From Cellulomonas carbonis (lineage in GTDB: Bacteria; Actinomycetota; Actinomycetes; Actinomycetales; Cellulomonadaceae), in NCBI RefSeq assembly GCF_014636275.1, contig NZ_BMEB01000004.1, forward strand, positions 186,001-250,000: a stretch of 64,000 nucleotides of DNA, read 5' to 3'. Shown here one piece after another: positions 9,661-18,064 of this stretch. Position numbers and translations under genes: made by a program. Position 1 is the stretch's first letter. The number at the start of each line of letters is the position of its first letter. The notes under the pieces were generated by a model, which was not told where the DNA came from, searched no databases, and saw only the letters and a list, made by a program, of their open reading frames with translations.

Positions 9661-9684
9661 CCGGTACCGGTCTCCCGGTACCGG
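9661..9684. repeat. Twin 10-bp palindromes CCGGTACCGG
   Basis: Two identical perfect palindromes CCGGTACCGG at 9661-9670 and 9675-9684 are separated by TCTC. They lie in the divergent gap between the response regulator and the CNNM gene, just upstream of the putative minus-strand -35. They look like a dimer-of-dimers operator, but they could also fold as an RNA hairpin in the CNNM leader. Confidence 0.55.
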
Positions 9685-9714
9685 CTCGCCCCAGGTCCCC
9701 GAGCGGCTCGCGCG

Positions 9715-11037
9715 ATGACGGTCGACGCGCTGCTCATCCTCCTCGGCGTCGCGCTGACGGCCGGGACGGCGGTCTTCGTCGCCGCCGAGTTCGCGCTCGT
9801 GACCCTCGACCCCGGCCTCGTCGACCGTCAGGTCGCGGCCCACGACGACCGGCGCTCACGCTCGGTCCGTGCGGCGCTCGCGCACCTGTCGACGCAGCTC
9901 TCGGGTGCGCAGGTCGGCATCACCCTGACGACGATCCTCCTGGGCTACACGACCCAGCCGGCCCTCGCGCGGCTGCTCGGGGGGCCCGTCTCGCAGGGGC
10001 CCTGGGACGAGGCCGCGGCGGCGGGTGTCGCGGCGACCGCGTCGATCCTGCTCGTCAACGGCTTCTCGATGCTCTTCGGCGAGCTGGTCCCGAAGAACCT
10101 CGCGCTCGCCCGCCCGCTCGGGACGGCACGTCAGGTGGCGCCCCTCCAGCGGGGCTTCACGGCCGCCCTCAAGCCGCTCATCGTGGCGCTCAACGACAGC
10201 GCGAACGCCCTCCTTCGCGCGGTCGGCGTCGAGCCGCGCGAGGAGCTCTCGGGCGGGCGCTCGGCGCAGGAGCTCGCGGCCCTCGTGCAGCGCTCGGCCG
10301 AGGTCGGCACGCTCGACGTCGGGACCGCGCGCCTGATCACCAACTCGATCGAGCTCGAGGAGCTGACCGCGGCGGACGTGATGACGGACCGGACGCGCAT
10401 GGAGGTCGTGCACCGCGAGGACACCGCCGCCGACGTCGTCGCGCTCGCGCGCCGCACGGGACACTCGAGGTTCCCCGTGATCGACGCGTCGCACGACGAC
10501 GTCGTGGGCCTCGTCCACCTCCGCCGGGCGATCGCCGTCCCGTGGGAGCGGCGGCCCGAGGTCCCGGCGGCCGCGCTGATGGACGACGCGCCTCGGGTGC
10601 CCGAGACCGTGCGCCTCGGCCCGCTCCTGGTCGAGCTGCGCGGGCTCGGCCTGCAGATGGCGCTCGTCGTCGACGAGTACGGCGGCACGGCGGGCGTGGT
10701 CACGCTCGAGGACCTCGTCGAGGAGCTCGTCGGCGAGGTCGCGGACGAGCACGACCCGCGCCGTACGGGCGTGCGCGCGGCGGCGGACGGCTCGTGGAGC
10801 GTGCCGGGCCTCCTGCGGCCCGACGAGCTGCTCGAGTCGACGCACGTCGTCGTCCCGCAGGACGGGCCCTTCGAGACGCTCGGCGGGTTCGTCATGGCCG
10901 AGCTCGGGCGGGTGCCGCGACCGGGCGACGTCGTGCGGACCGGGCCCGTGACCCTCACGGTCGAGGCCATGGACGGTCGGCGGGTGGACCGGCTGCGCGT
11001 CCGCGTCGACGTCGAGGCGGGGGAGGGCGGCAGGTGA
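9715..11037 (+). CDS. CNNM/DUF21-CBS-CorC_HlyC membrane protein (hemolysin C/CorC family)
   Basis: 440 residues. The N-terminal DUF21/CNNM membrane domain (about 1-190) includes FVAAEFALVTL and SGAQVGITLTTILLG. A pair of CBS domains follows (about 205-340, ending VVDEYGGTAGVVTLEDLVEE), then a C-terminal CorC_HlyC transporter-associated domain (about 350-435). Relatives mediate Mg2+/Co2+ efflux or its regulation. It overlaps the next gene, a second CNNM paralogue, by 4 bp (GTGA), so the two probably assemble as a heteromer. Start chosen at ATG 9715; the ribosome site is weak (GAGCGG). Confidence 0.92.
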   Translation: MTVDALLILLGVALTAGTAVFVAAEFALVTLDPGLVDRQVAAHDDRRSRSVRAALAHLSTQLSGAQVGITLTTILLGYTTQPALARLLGGPVSQGPWDEAAAAGVAATASILLVNGFSMLFGELVPKNLALARPLGTARQVAPLQRGFTAALKPLIVALNDSANALLRAVGVEPREELSGGRSAQELAALVQRSAEVGTLDVGTARLITNSIELEELTAADVMTDRTRMEVVHREDTAADVVALARRTGHSRFPVIDASHDDVVGLVHLRRAIAVPWERRPEVPAAALMDDAPRVPETVRLGPLLVELRGLGLQMALVVDEYGGTAGVVTLEDLVEELVGEVADEHDPRRTGVRAAADGSWSVPGLLRPDELLESTHVVVPQDGPFETLGGFVMAELGRVPRPGDVVRTGPVTLTVEAMDGRRVDRLRVRVDVEAGEGGR

Positions 11038-12077
11038 GCACCGGGGCAGCGCTCGCGGTCGGCCTCGTCCTGCTCGCCGTCAACGCGTTCTTCGTCGGGG
11101 CGGAGTTCGCGGTCATCTCGGCCCGACGCAGCTCGATCGAGCCGCTCGCGGCCGGCGGGTCCCGGCGCGCGCGCACCGTGCTGTGGGCGATGGAGCACGT
11201 GTCGCTCATGCTCGCGTGCGCGCAGCTGGGCATCACCGTCTGCTCGACGTCGCTCGGCATGGTCGCCGAGCCCGCGATCGCGCACATGCTCGAGGGGCCC
11301 CTCCACTCGGCGGGCCTGCCCGTGGCCCTCGCGCACCCCGTCGCGGTCGTCGTCGCGCTCACGGTCGTCGTCTACCTGCACGTGGTCCTCGGGGAGATGG
11401 TGCCCAAGAACCTCGCCGTGGCGGGCCCGGACCGGGCCGTGCTGTGGTTCGGGCCGCCGCTGGTCCTCGTCGCGCGCGTCGTGTCGCCCGTGATCACGGC
11501 GCTCAACTGGCTCGCCAACCACGTCCTGCGCCTGGTCGGCGTCGAGCCGCGGGACGAGGTCGCGTCGGCGTTCACGGCCGAGGAGGTCCAGTCGATCGTG
11601 CGCCGCTCGCAGGACGAGGGCCTGATCGAGGACGCCCAGGGGCTGCTCACGGGGGCGATCGAGTTCAGCGACCGGACCGCGCGCGACGTCATGGTGCCGC
11701 TCGGTGGTCTCGTGTCGCTGCCGCTCGGGTGCAGCGTCGAGGACGTCGAGCGTCAGGTCGCCCGCACCGGGTACTCGCGATACCCGGTGCTCGACGAGGC
11801 GGGGCTGCCGCTCGGGTACCTGCACCTGAAGGACGTCCTCTACGCCGACGTCGCGGACCGTGCGCTGCCCGTCCCGTCCTGGCGCGTCCGCACCCTGGCG
11901 AGCGTCGCCCCCGGCGACGAGGTCGAGGACGTCCTCGCCGCGATGCAGCGCACGGGGACGCACCTCGCCCGGGTGGTGCAGGAGGGGACCGTCGTCGGCG
12001 TCGTGTTCCTCGAGGACATCCTCGAGGAGCTCGTCGGTGAGGTCCGCGACGCGATGCAGCGGCGCGCAGGACGCTGA
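11034..12077 (+). CDS. CNNM/DUF21-CBS membrane protein lacking the CorC_HlyC domain
   Basis: 347 residues starting at GTG 11034, inside the stop of the upstream paralogue. It has the CNNM membrane domain (FFVGAEFAVISARRSSIE, ACAQLGITVCSTSLG, then HVVLGEMVPKNLAVAGPD) and two CBS motifs ending VVGVVFLEDILEELVGEV. It stops just after the second CBS and has no CorC_HlyC domain, unlike its partner. This two-gene arrangement with one long and one short member is common in Actinobacteria. Likely a cation-efflux or regulatory partner of the first protein. Confidence 0.92.
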   Translation: MSTGAALAVGLVLLAVNAFFVGAEFAVISARRSSIEPLAAGGSRRARTVLWAMEHVSLMLACAQLGITVCSTSLGMVAEPAIAHMLEGPLHSAGLPVALAHPVAVVVALTVVVYLHVVLGEMVPKNLAVAGPDRAVLWFGPPLVLVARVVSPVITALNWLANHVLRLVGVEPRDEVASAFTAEEVQSIVRRSQDEGLIEDAQGLLTGAIEFSDRTARDVMVPLGGLVSLPLGCSVEDVERQVARTGYSRYPVLDEAGLPLGYLHLKDVLYADVADRALPVPSWRVRTLASVAPGDEVEDVLAAMQRTGTHLARVVQEGTVVGVVFLEDILEELVGEVRDAMQRRAGR

Positions 12078-12199
12078 CCGGGCGCTGACCAGGGCGCTCG
12101 TCCCGCTGGCGTCCGCCCGGGCGGCCCTCGGGCCGGCCGACGGCCGCGCACGCGGCGGCCCGGGTGACCCCTGTCACCCCGTCGTGGGACCTTCGGGAC

Positions 12200-12229
12200 T
12201 TGGTCGACGCGGTCGGCCTCCGTTACTGT
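12200..12229 (+). promoter_or_regulatory. Promoter of the M15 carboxypeptidase gene
   Basis: TTGGTC (12200-12205), an 18-base spacer, then TACTGT (12224-12229), a good actinobacterial housekeeping promoter. It implies a leader of about 115 nt containing the hairpin GGCCCT-TCG-AGGGCC (about 12291-12305). I see no known riboswitch in the leader. Confidence 0.6.
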
Positions 12230-12351
12230 TCCGTGACCGCAGTCGAGGGCGCGCCGCAGAGGCCGTCGCCCCGGCGGGTCGCCCCCCTGGGCCCTTCGAG
12301 GGCCGTGTCCTTGCTCGTGCCGCGTGCGCGCGGCTGCGTCTCGGAGGTGTC

Positions 12352-13185
12352 GTGGAGCCAGAGCAGGTGCGCTCGTCGGCCACTCCGGCGACCTCACGGC
12401 GCGAGCTCCACCGTGCGGGCGACGCGGCTCGACGCCAGCGCTCGACGCGCTCCGCGCGGTCCACGACGGCCCTCGGCCGATGGGCGCCCCGCGGTGCGGT
12501 CCTGGCGGCGCTGGCCGCCGCGACCATCGCGTTCCCGGTCGCCGACGCGACCTTCACGACGCAGGACGCGCCCGAGGGCGTCACGCCGGTCGCCGCCGCC
12601 GTCGGCCTGCCGACCGCGTACGAGGTGCTCTCGTCCACCACGGTCGGGACGACGCCGACGACGCTCCTGGCGGCCGCTCCCGGCCGTGCGGTGCTCGCGG
12701 ACGTCGCGAGCCGCTCGGTCGAGCGCGAGCCGCTCCCCGGCTGCGACGGGCTCGCGCGCACGGACGGCGCCAACGGCCAGATCGCCTCGTCGGACCTGTG
12801 CGTCCTGTGGGACCCCGCGCAGTCGCTGCGCGGGGACGCCGCGGTCGCGCTGTCCGAGCTCAACGCGAACTACCGTGCGGCGTTCCGACGGGACCTGTGC
12901 ATCACCGACTCCTACCGCCCGCTGGCCGTCCAGCGCCGGCTCGCGGTGACCAAGCCGGGCCTCGCCGCGACCCCTGGCCGCTCGAACCACGGCTGGGGTC
13001 TCGCGATCGACCTGTGCGCGACGGAGACGAACAGCTCCGACGTCATGGCGTGGCTGCGGGCGAACGGCCCGACCTACGGCTGGGACAACCCGCAGTGGGC
13101 CCGCCGCGGCGGTTCGGGGCCGTACGAGCCGTGGCACTGGGAGTACGTCCCGGGAACCACGGCGCTCGGCACCAACTGGGACTGA
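12352..13185 (+). CDS. M15-family D-alanyl-D-alanine carboxypeptidase (VanY-like), membrane-anchored
   Basis: 277 residues. After a basic Ser/Thr/Arg-rich N-terminus, one hydrophobic segment (about 48-65) acts as a signal anchor. The VanY domain (about 150-277) carries the zinc motif SNHGWGLAID with His213 and Asp220 and the second site WHWEY with Glu264 near the C-terminus. It trims D-Ala from peptidoglycan stem peptides outside the membrane. The start is GTG 12352, behind GGAGGT (12343-12348); the spacing is short. A terminator shared with the convergent epimerase gene follows. Confidence 0.88.
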   Translation: MEPEQVRSSATPATSRRELHRAGDAARRQRSTRSARSTTALGRWAPRGAVLAALAAATIAFPVADATFTTQDAPEGVTPVAAAVGLPTAYEVLSSTTVGTTPTTLLAAAPGRAVLADVASRSVEREPLPGCDGLARTDGANGQIASSDLCVLWDPAQSLRGDAAVALSELNANYRAAFRRDLCITDSYRPLAVQRRLAVTKPGLAATPGRSNHGWGLAIDLCATETNSSDVMAWLRANGPTYGWDNPQWARRGGSGPYEPWHWEYVPGTTALGTNWD

Positions 13186-13201
13186 GCCCGGACGCGGCCC
13201 A

Positions 13202-13299
13202 GCGGGCTGCGGCCTCTCCGCACGAGCGGGCTGCGCCGTCGGCGCCCCGAACGCGCTGCGCCGTCGGCGCCCCAACGCGCTGCGCCGTCGGCGCACGAA
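13202..13299. repeat. Four ~24-bp degenerate tandem repeats
   Basis: Four successive units of about 24-25 bp, each close to GCGCTGCGCCGTCGGCGCCCC, fill the start of the gap after the carboxypeptidase gene. The last three are almost identical. Each can form a small GGCGC/GCGCC-type fold. Confidence 0.65.
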
Positions 13300-13314
13300 C
13301 CGCCCAGGACGACG

Positions 13315-13348
13315 CGAGGGGGCCGGTCCATCAGGACCGGCCCCCTCG
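13315..13348. terminator. Perfect 15-bp stem terminator between convergent genes
   Basis: CGAGGGGGCCGGTCC (13315-13329) pairs with GGACCGGCCCCCTCG (13334-13348) around an ATCA loop. It serves the carboxypeptidase gene (plus) and the epimerase gene (minus). Confidence 0.85.
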
Positions 13349-13391
13349 TGCGTCCGGCGAGGGTCGTGCCCCGCCCGCGGCGTCGCGACGC

Positions 13392-14345
13392 TCAGAGGAG
13401 CGCCGCACCCCAGGTGACCTCGTGCGACTCGCCCGGCGCGAGGCGCACGAGCCGGTCGCCGGTGCGGAACGCGTCGGCCACGCAGCTCTGCGGCTCGGCC
13501 GCGAGGCCCGTGCGGCGCCACTCGACGACCCCGAGGTGGTCGCCGGTGCAGGCCTGCCACGTGTCCATCGACTCGTCCATCCAGACCGCGGCCGTGCGGC
13601 CGTCGCCGCCCGTCAGCCGGATCCAGGACAGCCCGTCCTCGTCGCGGAGCACGTCGACGAACGCGTCGTCGAGGTCCACCTCGTCCGCGCGCCGCGGCGT
13701 GCGGAGGTCGTACTGCCCGTCGACCGCGGCCGTGCCGGTCGGCAGGAGCCGGTCGTCGACGGTCACCCGCGACGCGGCGTCGATGCGGATCGTGCACTCG
13801 TCGAGCGAGCCGGCACCCGGGGAGAGCCACGGGTGGAAGCCGATCCCGTACGGCGCGGCGGTCGCGCCGAGGTTCGTGGCGACGGCCTGCACGTGCAGCC
13901 CCGCGGCCGTGAGCCGGTACGTGACCTGCATGAGGAGGTCGAACGGGTAGCCGCCGCTCGGCGCGAGACGCAGCTCGAGCGTGACGGCGTGGCCGTCGCG
14001 GTGCGCCGCGTCGTCCACCTCGACGACCTGCCAGCGCTGCCACATCACCAGTCCGTGGAGCGCCGTGCCGCGCTCGGGCTCGGTGATGTCGAGCTGGTGC
14101 TCGACGCCCTCCCACGTGTAGCGGCCGTCGCGGATGCGGTTGGGCCAGGGCGCGAGGACCGCGCCGTGACCGGCCGGCGCGTAGGTGTCCGCGGGGAACG
14201 GGGTGAAGACGTCGCGGCCGCCGACGGCGTAGCGGCGGACCTTCGCGCCGACGTCCGTGACGGTGGCCTCCTGGTCGCCGAGGACCAGCTCGATCTGGTG
14301 CCCGGACAGGGGCGCAGGGGTCGTGGAGGAGAAGGTGGGGTTCAC
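13392..14345 (-). CDS. Aldose 1-epimerase family protein (GalM-like)
   Basis: 317 residues from GTG 14345. The beta-sandwich epimerase fold is indicated by APWPNRIRDGRYTWEG, the catalytic His in TALHGLVMWQRWQ, the second His in YGIGFHPWLSPGAG, and the late acidic stretch around TGDHLGVVEWRRTGLAAEP. These enzymes interconvert alpha and beta anomers of free sugars such as glucose, galactose or an uncharacterised hexose in the cytoplasm. The substrate is not predictable. The neighbouring lipoprotein gene on the same strand ends 27 bp upstream, so the two may be co-transcribed. Confidence 0.88.
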   Translation of the reverse strand: MNPTFSSTTPAPLSGHQIELVLGDQEATVTDVGAKVRRYAVGGRDVFTPFPADTYAPAGHGAVLAPWPNRIRDGRYTWEGVEHQLDITEPERGTALHGLVMWQRWQVVEVDDAAHRDGHAVTLELRLAPSGGYPFDLLMQVTYRLTAAGLHVQAVATNLGATAAPYGIGFHPWLSPGAGSLDECTIRIDAASRVTVDDRLLPTGTAAVDGQYDLRTPRRADEVDLDDAFVDVLRDEDGLSWIRLTGGDGRTAAVWMDESMDTWQACTGDHLGVVEWRRTGLAAEPQSCVADAFRTGDRLVRLAPGESHEVTWGAALL

Positions 14346-14371
14346 GACGCCACGCTACTGGTGGCGTGCGC

Positions 14372-14872
14372 TCAGGAGGTGCTCGGCACGTCGTCGAGGT
14401 CGCCCCGGATGCGCTCGATCTCGTCCGACAGCCGACCCACGGCGTCACGCACCGCACCGTTGGTCCCGGACGCGAGCTCCTCGAGGCGCGCACGAGCGTC
14501 GTCGAGCGCCTGACGCGCCCGCTCGACCTCCTGCTGCGCCTCGGGCGAGAGGTCCTGCTCGGCGTCCTCGAGCGCGCGGCGTGCGTCCTCGACGGCGGTC
14601 TCGGCCTCGGCGAGGGCCTGCTCGCCCTCGGTCCGCAGGCCGTCGTCGGACAGCTCCTCGAGCGAGCCCCGCAGCTCGTCGGCGGCGCCGCGGGCGTCCT
14701 CGGCCGCCGTCTCGACCTGCTCGCGCACGCCGTCGAGGTCGAGCCCGCCCTCCGCGGTGCAGCCGGCCGCGAGGGTCGCGGTCACCGCGACGGCGACCAG
14801 GGCCCGGGAGGCCGGGACCGCGCGGGAGGTGAGCGGGGCCTGGGTCGTGTGGCGGGTGGGCCGTCGGGTCAT
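14372..14872 (-). CDS. Small coiled-coil lipoprotein
   Basis: 166 residues. A basic N-terminus and hydrophobic stretch (about 23-37) end in a lipobox LAAGC with Cys38, the site of lipidation after signal peptidase II cleavage. The rest (about 45-155) is almost pure charged helix rich in Glu, Asp, Ala and Arg with heptad character, so it is probably a coiled coil on the outer face of the membrane. GGAG lies about 10 bases before the ATG. No catalytic motif. Function unknown; it may be a structural or cell-wall spacer protein. Confidence 0.75.
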   Translation of the reverse strand: MTRRPTRHTTQAPLTSRAVPASRALVAVAVTATLAAGCTAEGGLDLDGVREQVETAAEDARGAADELRGSLEELSDDGLRTEGEQALAEAETAVEDARRALEDAEQDLSPEAQQEVERARQALDDARARLEELASGTNGAVRDAVGRLSDEIERIRGDLDDVPSTS

Positions 14873-14954
14873 GGGGCGCTCCGTGGCGTCGGGGTCGGCG
14901 CGGGTCGGCCGGCGTCGTGGCGGGTCGTCACCGCCCAGTCTGCCGCGTCACCGT

Positions 14955-15017
14955 CCTCGTCGTCCGCCGACGACGAGGACGGCCCCGGTCACCGCGCGTC
15001 GCGGTGGCCGGGGCCGT
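14955..15017 (-). terminator. Double-hairpin terminator downstream of adhE
   Basis: Two hairpins lie back to back. ACGGCCCCGGTCACCGCG (14979-14996) pairs with 15000-15017 with one mismatch, and CCTCGTCGTC (14955-14964) pairs perfectly with GACGACGAGG (14969-14978). They lie about 40 bp past the adhE stop. Confidence 0.75.
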
Positions 15018-15058
15018 CGGGTCGGGTCGGCCCGCGCGACCGGGCCGACCCACGGAGG

Positions 15059-17764
15059 TCAGGCGGTCGTCGTCTCCTGGGCGGGCGACTCCGCGTCCTC
15101 CGTCGCGCGCCGGGAGCGCACGTCCTGCAGCGACGTCCCGAAGTACGCCGCGGTCATGAGGTCCTTCATGTCGTCGAGCATCGGCATGCGCGGGTTCGCG
15201 GGCGCGCACTGGTCCTCGTAGGCACGCATCGCGAGGTCGTCGAGCTTGCCGATGAAGGCGCGCTCGTCGACGCCCTGCGCCTGGAACGAGCGCGGGATGC
15301 CGACGGCGTCGCGCAGCTCCTCGACGGCCCGGGCGTAGGACTCGACGCCCTCCTCGGGGGTCGAGGCCGGCAGGCCGAGGGACTTCGCGATCGCCTGGAA
15401 GCGCTCGGGTGCGACGTAGTACTCGTACTTCGGCCAGCTCGTGAGCTTGGTCGGGACGCTGCCGTTGTACCGGATCACGTGCGGCAGGAGCGTCGCGTTC
15501 GTGCGCCCGTGGACGAGGTGGAACGTCGACCCGATCGTGTGCGCCATGGCGTGCACGATCCCGAGGAACGCGTTGCCGAAGGCCATGCCGGCGATCGTGC
15601 CCGCGTTGTGCATCTTCTCGCGTGCGGCCACGGCGACCTCGCCGCCCTTCACGGACGCCTCGAGGTTCTCGAAGATCAGGCGGATGGCCTGGAGCGCCAT
15701 GCCGTCGGTGAAGTCGTTGGCGTACACCGACACGAACGCCTCGGTGGCGTGCGTGAGCGCGTCGAAGCCGGAGTCGGCCGCGAGCGACGCCGGCATCTTG
15801 CCGGTGAGCGCGGGGTCGATGATCGCCACCGTCGGCGTGAGGGCGTAGTCCGCGAGCGGGTACTTGACGCCCGTGTCCTGGTCGGTGATGACCGCGAACG
15901 GGGTCACCTCGGCGCCGGTGCCGGACGTCGTCGGGATGCAGACGAGCTTGGCCTGCGCGCCGAGCGTCGGGAACTTGAACGCGCGCTTGCGCACGTCGAA
16001 GAACTTCTCCCGCATGTCGGCGAAGACGACCTCGGGGTGCTCGTAGCGCAGCCACATGACCTTGGCGGCGTCCATGGGCGAGCCACCGCCGAGCGCGATG
16101 ATCGTGTCGGGCTTGAACTCGCGCATGCGCTCGGCACCGCGGTCGACGGTGCGGATGCTCGGCTCGGGCTCGATGGTGTCGAGGATCTGCAGCGCGACCT
16201 TCTCGGGCCGCCGCGCGAGCACGTCGAGGATCTTGTCGACGAAGCCGAGCTTGGTCATCGTCTCGTCGGTGACGATCGTGACGCGGTGGACGTCGGGCAT
16301 GTCCTCGAGGTAGCGGATCGCGTTCGGCTCGAAGTACGTCTTGGCCGGGACCTTGAACCACTGGAGGTTGTTGTTGCGCCGTCCGATCCGCTTGATGTTC
16401 ACCAGGTTGACCGCCGAGACGTTGTTGGACACGGAGTTGGCGCCGTACGACCCGCAGCCGAGCGTCAGCGAGGGGATGAACGAGTTGTAGATGTCGCCGA
16501 TGCCGCCCTGCGACGACGGCGAGTTCCAGATGATCCGGACGGCCTTCATGCGGCTGCCGAACTCCTCGACGAGCGCCTTGTCCTCGGAGTGGATCGCGGC
16601 GGAGTGGCCCAGGCCGTCGAACTCGACCATGCGCTCGGCGAGCTGCATGCCGTGCTCGGTGGTCTCGGCGCGCAGGACGGCGAGGACGGGGCACAGCTTC
16701 TCGCGCGTGAGGGGCTCGGCGGGGCCGACCCCGGACACCTCGGCCAGGATGATCGAGGTGTCGGCGGGCACCGTGAAGCCGGCCTGCTCGGCGATCCACA
16801 CCGGGCTCTGCCCGACGACGGCCGCGTTGAGCTTCGCGCCGGCGCAGTTCGCGGAGTCGGCCTCGACACCGAAGATGAAGCGCTCGAGCATCGCCTTCTC
16901 GTCGGGCGTCGCGCGGTAGGCGTGCAGGCGGTCGAACTCGGCCATCGCGTCGTCGTAGATCTCGGCGTCGAGGATGACGGCCTGCTCGGACGCGCAGACC
17001 ATGCCGTTGTCGAAGCACTTGGACATCACGACGTCGTTGACGGCCCGCTTGAGCTTGGCCGACCGCTCGATGTACGCGGGCACGTTGCCGGCGCCGACGC
17101 CCAGCGCGGGCTTGCCGCACGAGTAGGCGGCGCGGACCATCGCGTTGCCGCCGGTCGCGAGGATCAGCGACACGCCGGGGTGGTTCATGAGCTGGTTGGT
17201 CGCCTCGATCGACGGCTGCTCGACCCACTGGATGCAGTGCTCGGGGGCACCCGCGGCGACGGCTGCGTCGCGCACCACGCGGGCGGCTGCGACGGACGAC
17301 TGCTGCGCGGACGGGTGGAACGCGAAGACGATCGGGTTGCGGGTCTTGAGCGCGATGAGCGACTTGAAGATCGCGGTCGACGTCGGGTTCGTGACGGGCG
17401 TGATGCCGGCGACGACGCCCACGGGCTCGGCGATCTCGACGATGCCGTGCAGGTCGTCGCGACCGACGATGCCGACGGTCTTGAGTCCGGCCATCCGGTG
17501 GGTCACGTGCTCGCACGCGAAGATGTTCTTGACTGCCTTGTCCTCGAAGACGCCGCGGCGGGTCTCCTCGACGGCGGCCTTCGCGAGGTGGCCGTGCTGG
17601 TTGAGGGCCGCGACCGACGCCTTGCGGACGATCTGGTCGACGTCCTCCTGCGTGAAGGTCGCGTACGCGGACAGCGCCTTGAGGGCGTTCGCGACGAGGC
17701 CGTCGATGGCGGCGCCGGGCGTGGCCGGCACCTCGGTCTGGGTCGTACGGGCGGATCGGCTCAC
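15059..17764 (-). CDS. adhE: Bifunctional acetaldehyde-CoA/alcohol dehydrogenase
   Basis: 901 residues, full AdhE length. The N-terminal CoA-acylating aldehyde dehydrogenase (about 15-450) has the catalytic Cys in NGMVCASEQAV. The C-terminal iron-dependent alcohol dehydrogenase (about 470-870) has GGGSPMDAAKVMW and metal ligands in GFDALTHATEAF, IVHAMAHTIG and FHLVHGRTNA. It reduces acetyl-CoA to ethanol via acetaldehyde with two NADH, the redox outlet of anaerobic growth; AdhE usually polymerises into spirosomes. The GTG start has GGGAG about 8 bases upstream. It is transcribed alone, divergently from hsp20. I looked for a Rex site upstream and did not find a clear one. Confidence 0.96.
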   Translation of the reverse strand: MSRSARTTQTEVPATPGAAIDGLVANALKALSAYATFTQEDVDQIVRKASVAALNQHGHLAKAAVEETRRGVFEDKAVKNIFACEHVTHRMAGLKTVGIVGRDDLHGIVEIAEPVGVVAGITPVTNPTSTAIFKSLIALKTRNPIVFAFHPSAQQSSVAAARVVRDAAVAAGAPEHCIQWVEQPSIEATNQLMNHPGVSLILATGGNAMVRAAYSCGKPALGVGAGNVPAYIERSAKLKRAVNDVVMSKCFDNGMVCASEQAVILDAEIYDDAMAEFDRLHAYRATPDEKAMLERFIFGVEADSANCAGAKLNAAVVGQSPVWIAEQAGFTVPADTSIILAEVSGVGPAEPLTREKLCPVLAVLRAETTEHGMQLAERMVEFDGLGHSAAIHSEDKALVEEFGSRMKAVRIIWNSPSSQGGIGDIYNSFIPSLTLGCGSYGANSVSNNVSAVNLVNIKRIGRRNNNLQWFKVPAKTYFEPNAIRYLEDMPDVHRVTIVTDETMTKLGFVDKILDVLARRPEKVALQILDTIEPEPSIRTVDRGAERMREFKPDTIIALGGGSPMDAAKVMWLRYEHPEVVFADMREKFFDVRKRAFKFPTLGAQAKLVCIPTTSGTGAEVTPFAVITDQDTGVKYPLADYALTPTVAIIDPALTGKMPASLAADSGFDALTHATEAFVSVYANDFTDGMALQAIRLIFENLEASVKGGEVAVAAREKMHNAGTIAGMAFGNAFLGIVHAMAHTIGSTFHLVHGRTNATLLPHVIRYNGSVPTKLTSWPKYEYYVAPERFQAIAKSLGLPASTPEEGVESYARAVEELRDAVGIPRSFQAQGVDERAFIGKLDDLAMRAYEDQCAPANPRMPMLDDMKDLMTAAYFGTSLQDVRSRRATEDAESPAQETTTA

Positions 17765-17945
17765 GGGAAGCTCCCGGTCGTGTCGCAGGTTCTCGGTGGG
17801 TGGATCGCCGTTGACCCGTTGCCGACGCTAGGTGTGACCGTCGTCGCGACCCTGTGCCGAAGGTCCCGATCGGGTGACGAGCGGCGTCCGTGGCGGGCCC
17901 GCGGGGCGCCCGACGGGACGGAGGTCCCGCCCCCGGGACCACCTC
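17765..17945. other. Divergent adhE/hsp20 intergenic region, adhE side
   Basis: About 180 bp upstream of adhE, before the hsp20 promoter. On the minus strand a TAGCGT (about 17826-17831) is a possible adhE -10, without a convincing -35. No ORF or palindromic operator was recognised here. Confidence 0.3.
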
Positions 17946-17975
17946 TTGGCACTCGCGGCATGAGAGTGCTAATAC
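17946..17975 (+). promoter_or_regulatory. hsp20 promoter embedded in a CIRCE (HrcA) operator
   Basis: TTGGCACTC (17946-17954), nine bases, then GAGTGCTAA (17964-17972). This matches the CIRCE consensus TTAGCACTC-N9-GAGTGCTAA at every position but one. The promoter hexamers TTGGCA (17946-17951) and TAATAC (17970-17975) are spaced 18 bp and lie within the operator, so bound HrcA would block RNA polymerase directly. Confidence 0.88.
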
Positions 17976-18064
17976 AGAGGTGTAGCCGCCGCCCGGGGAC
18001 GCGGACCGCTCCCGGGTGCGAGGCGCCCCGGAGGGACCGGGGTGCACACAGGAGGAGGTGCACG

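Noticed and set aside
12235-12352. Cyclic di-AMP (ydaO) riboswitch in the M15 carboxypeptidase leader
   Set aside because: The gene type is right, but the conserved ydaO blocks (such as GGGGUGAAUC) are absent.
13202-13299. CRISPR-like array
   Set aside because: The 24-bp units are directly adjacent with no spacers and no cas genes occur in the window.
17765-17945. Rex redox operator upstream of adhE
   Set aside because: No TTGTGAA-N-TTCACAA-like palindrome is present; the only TGTGA lacks a partner half-site.
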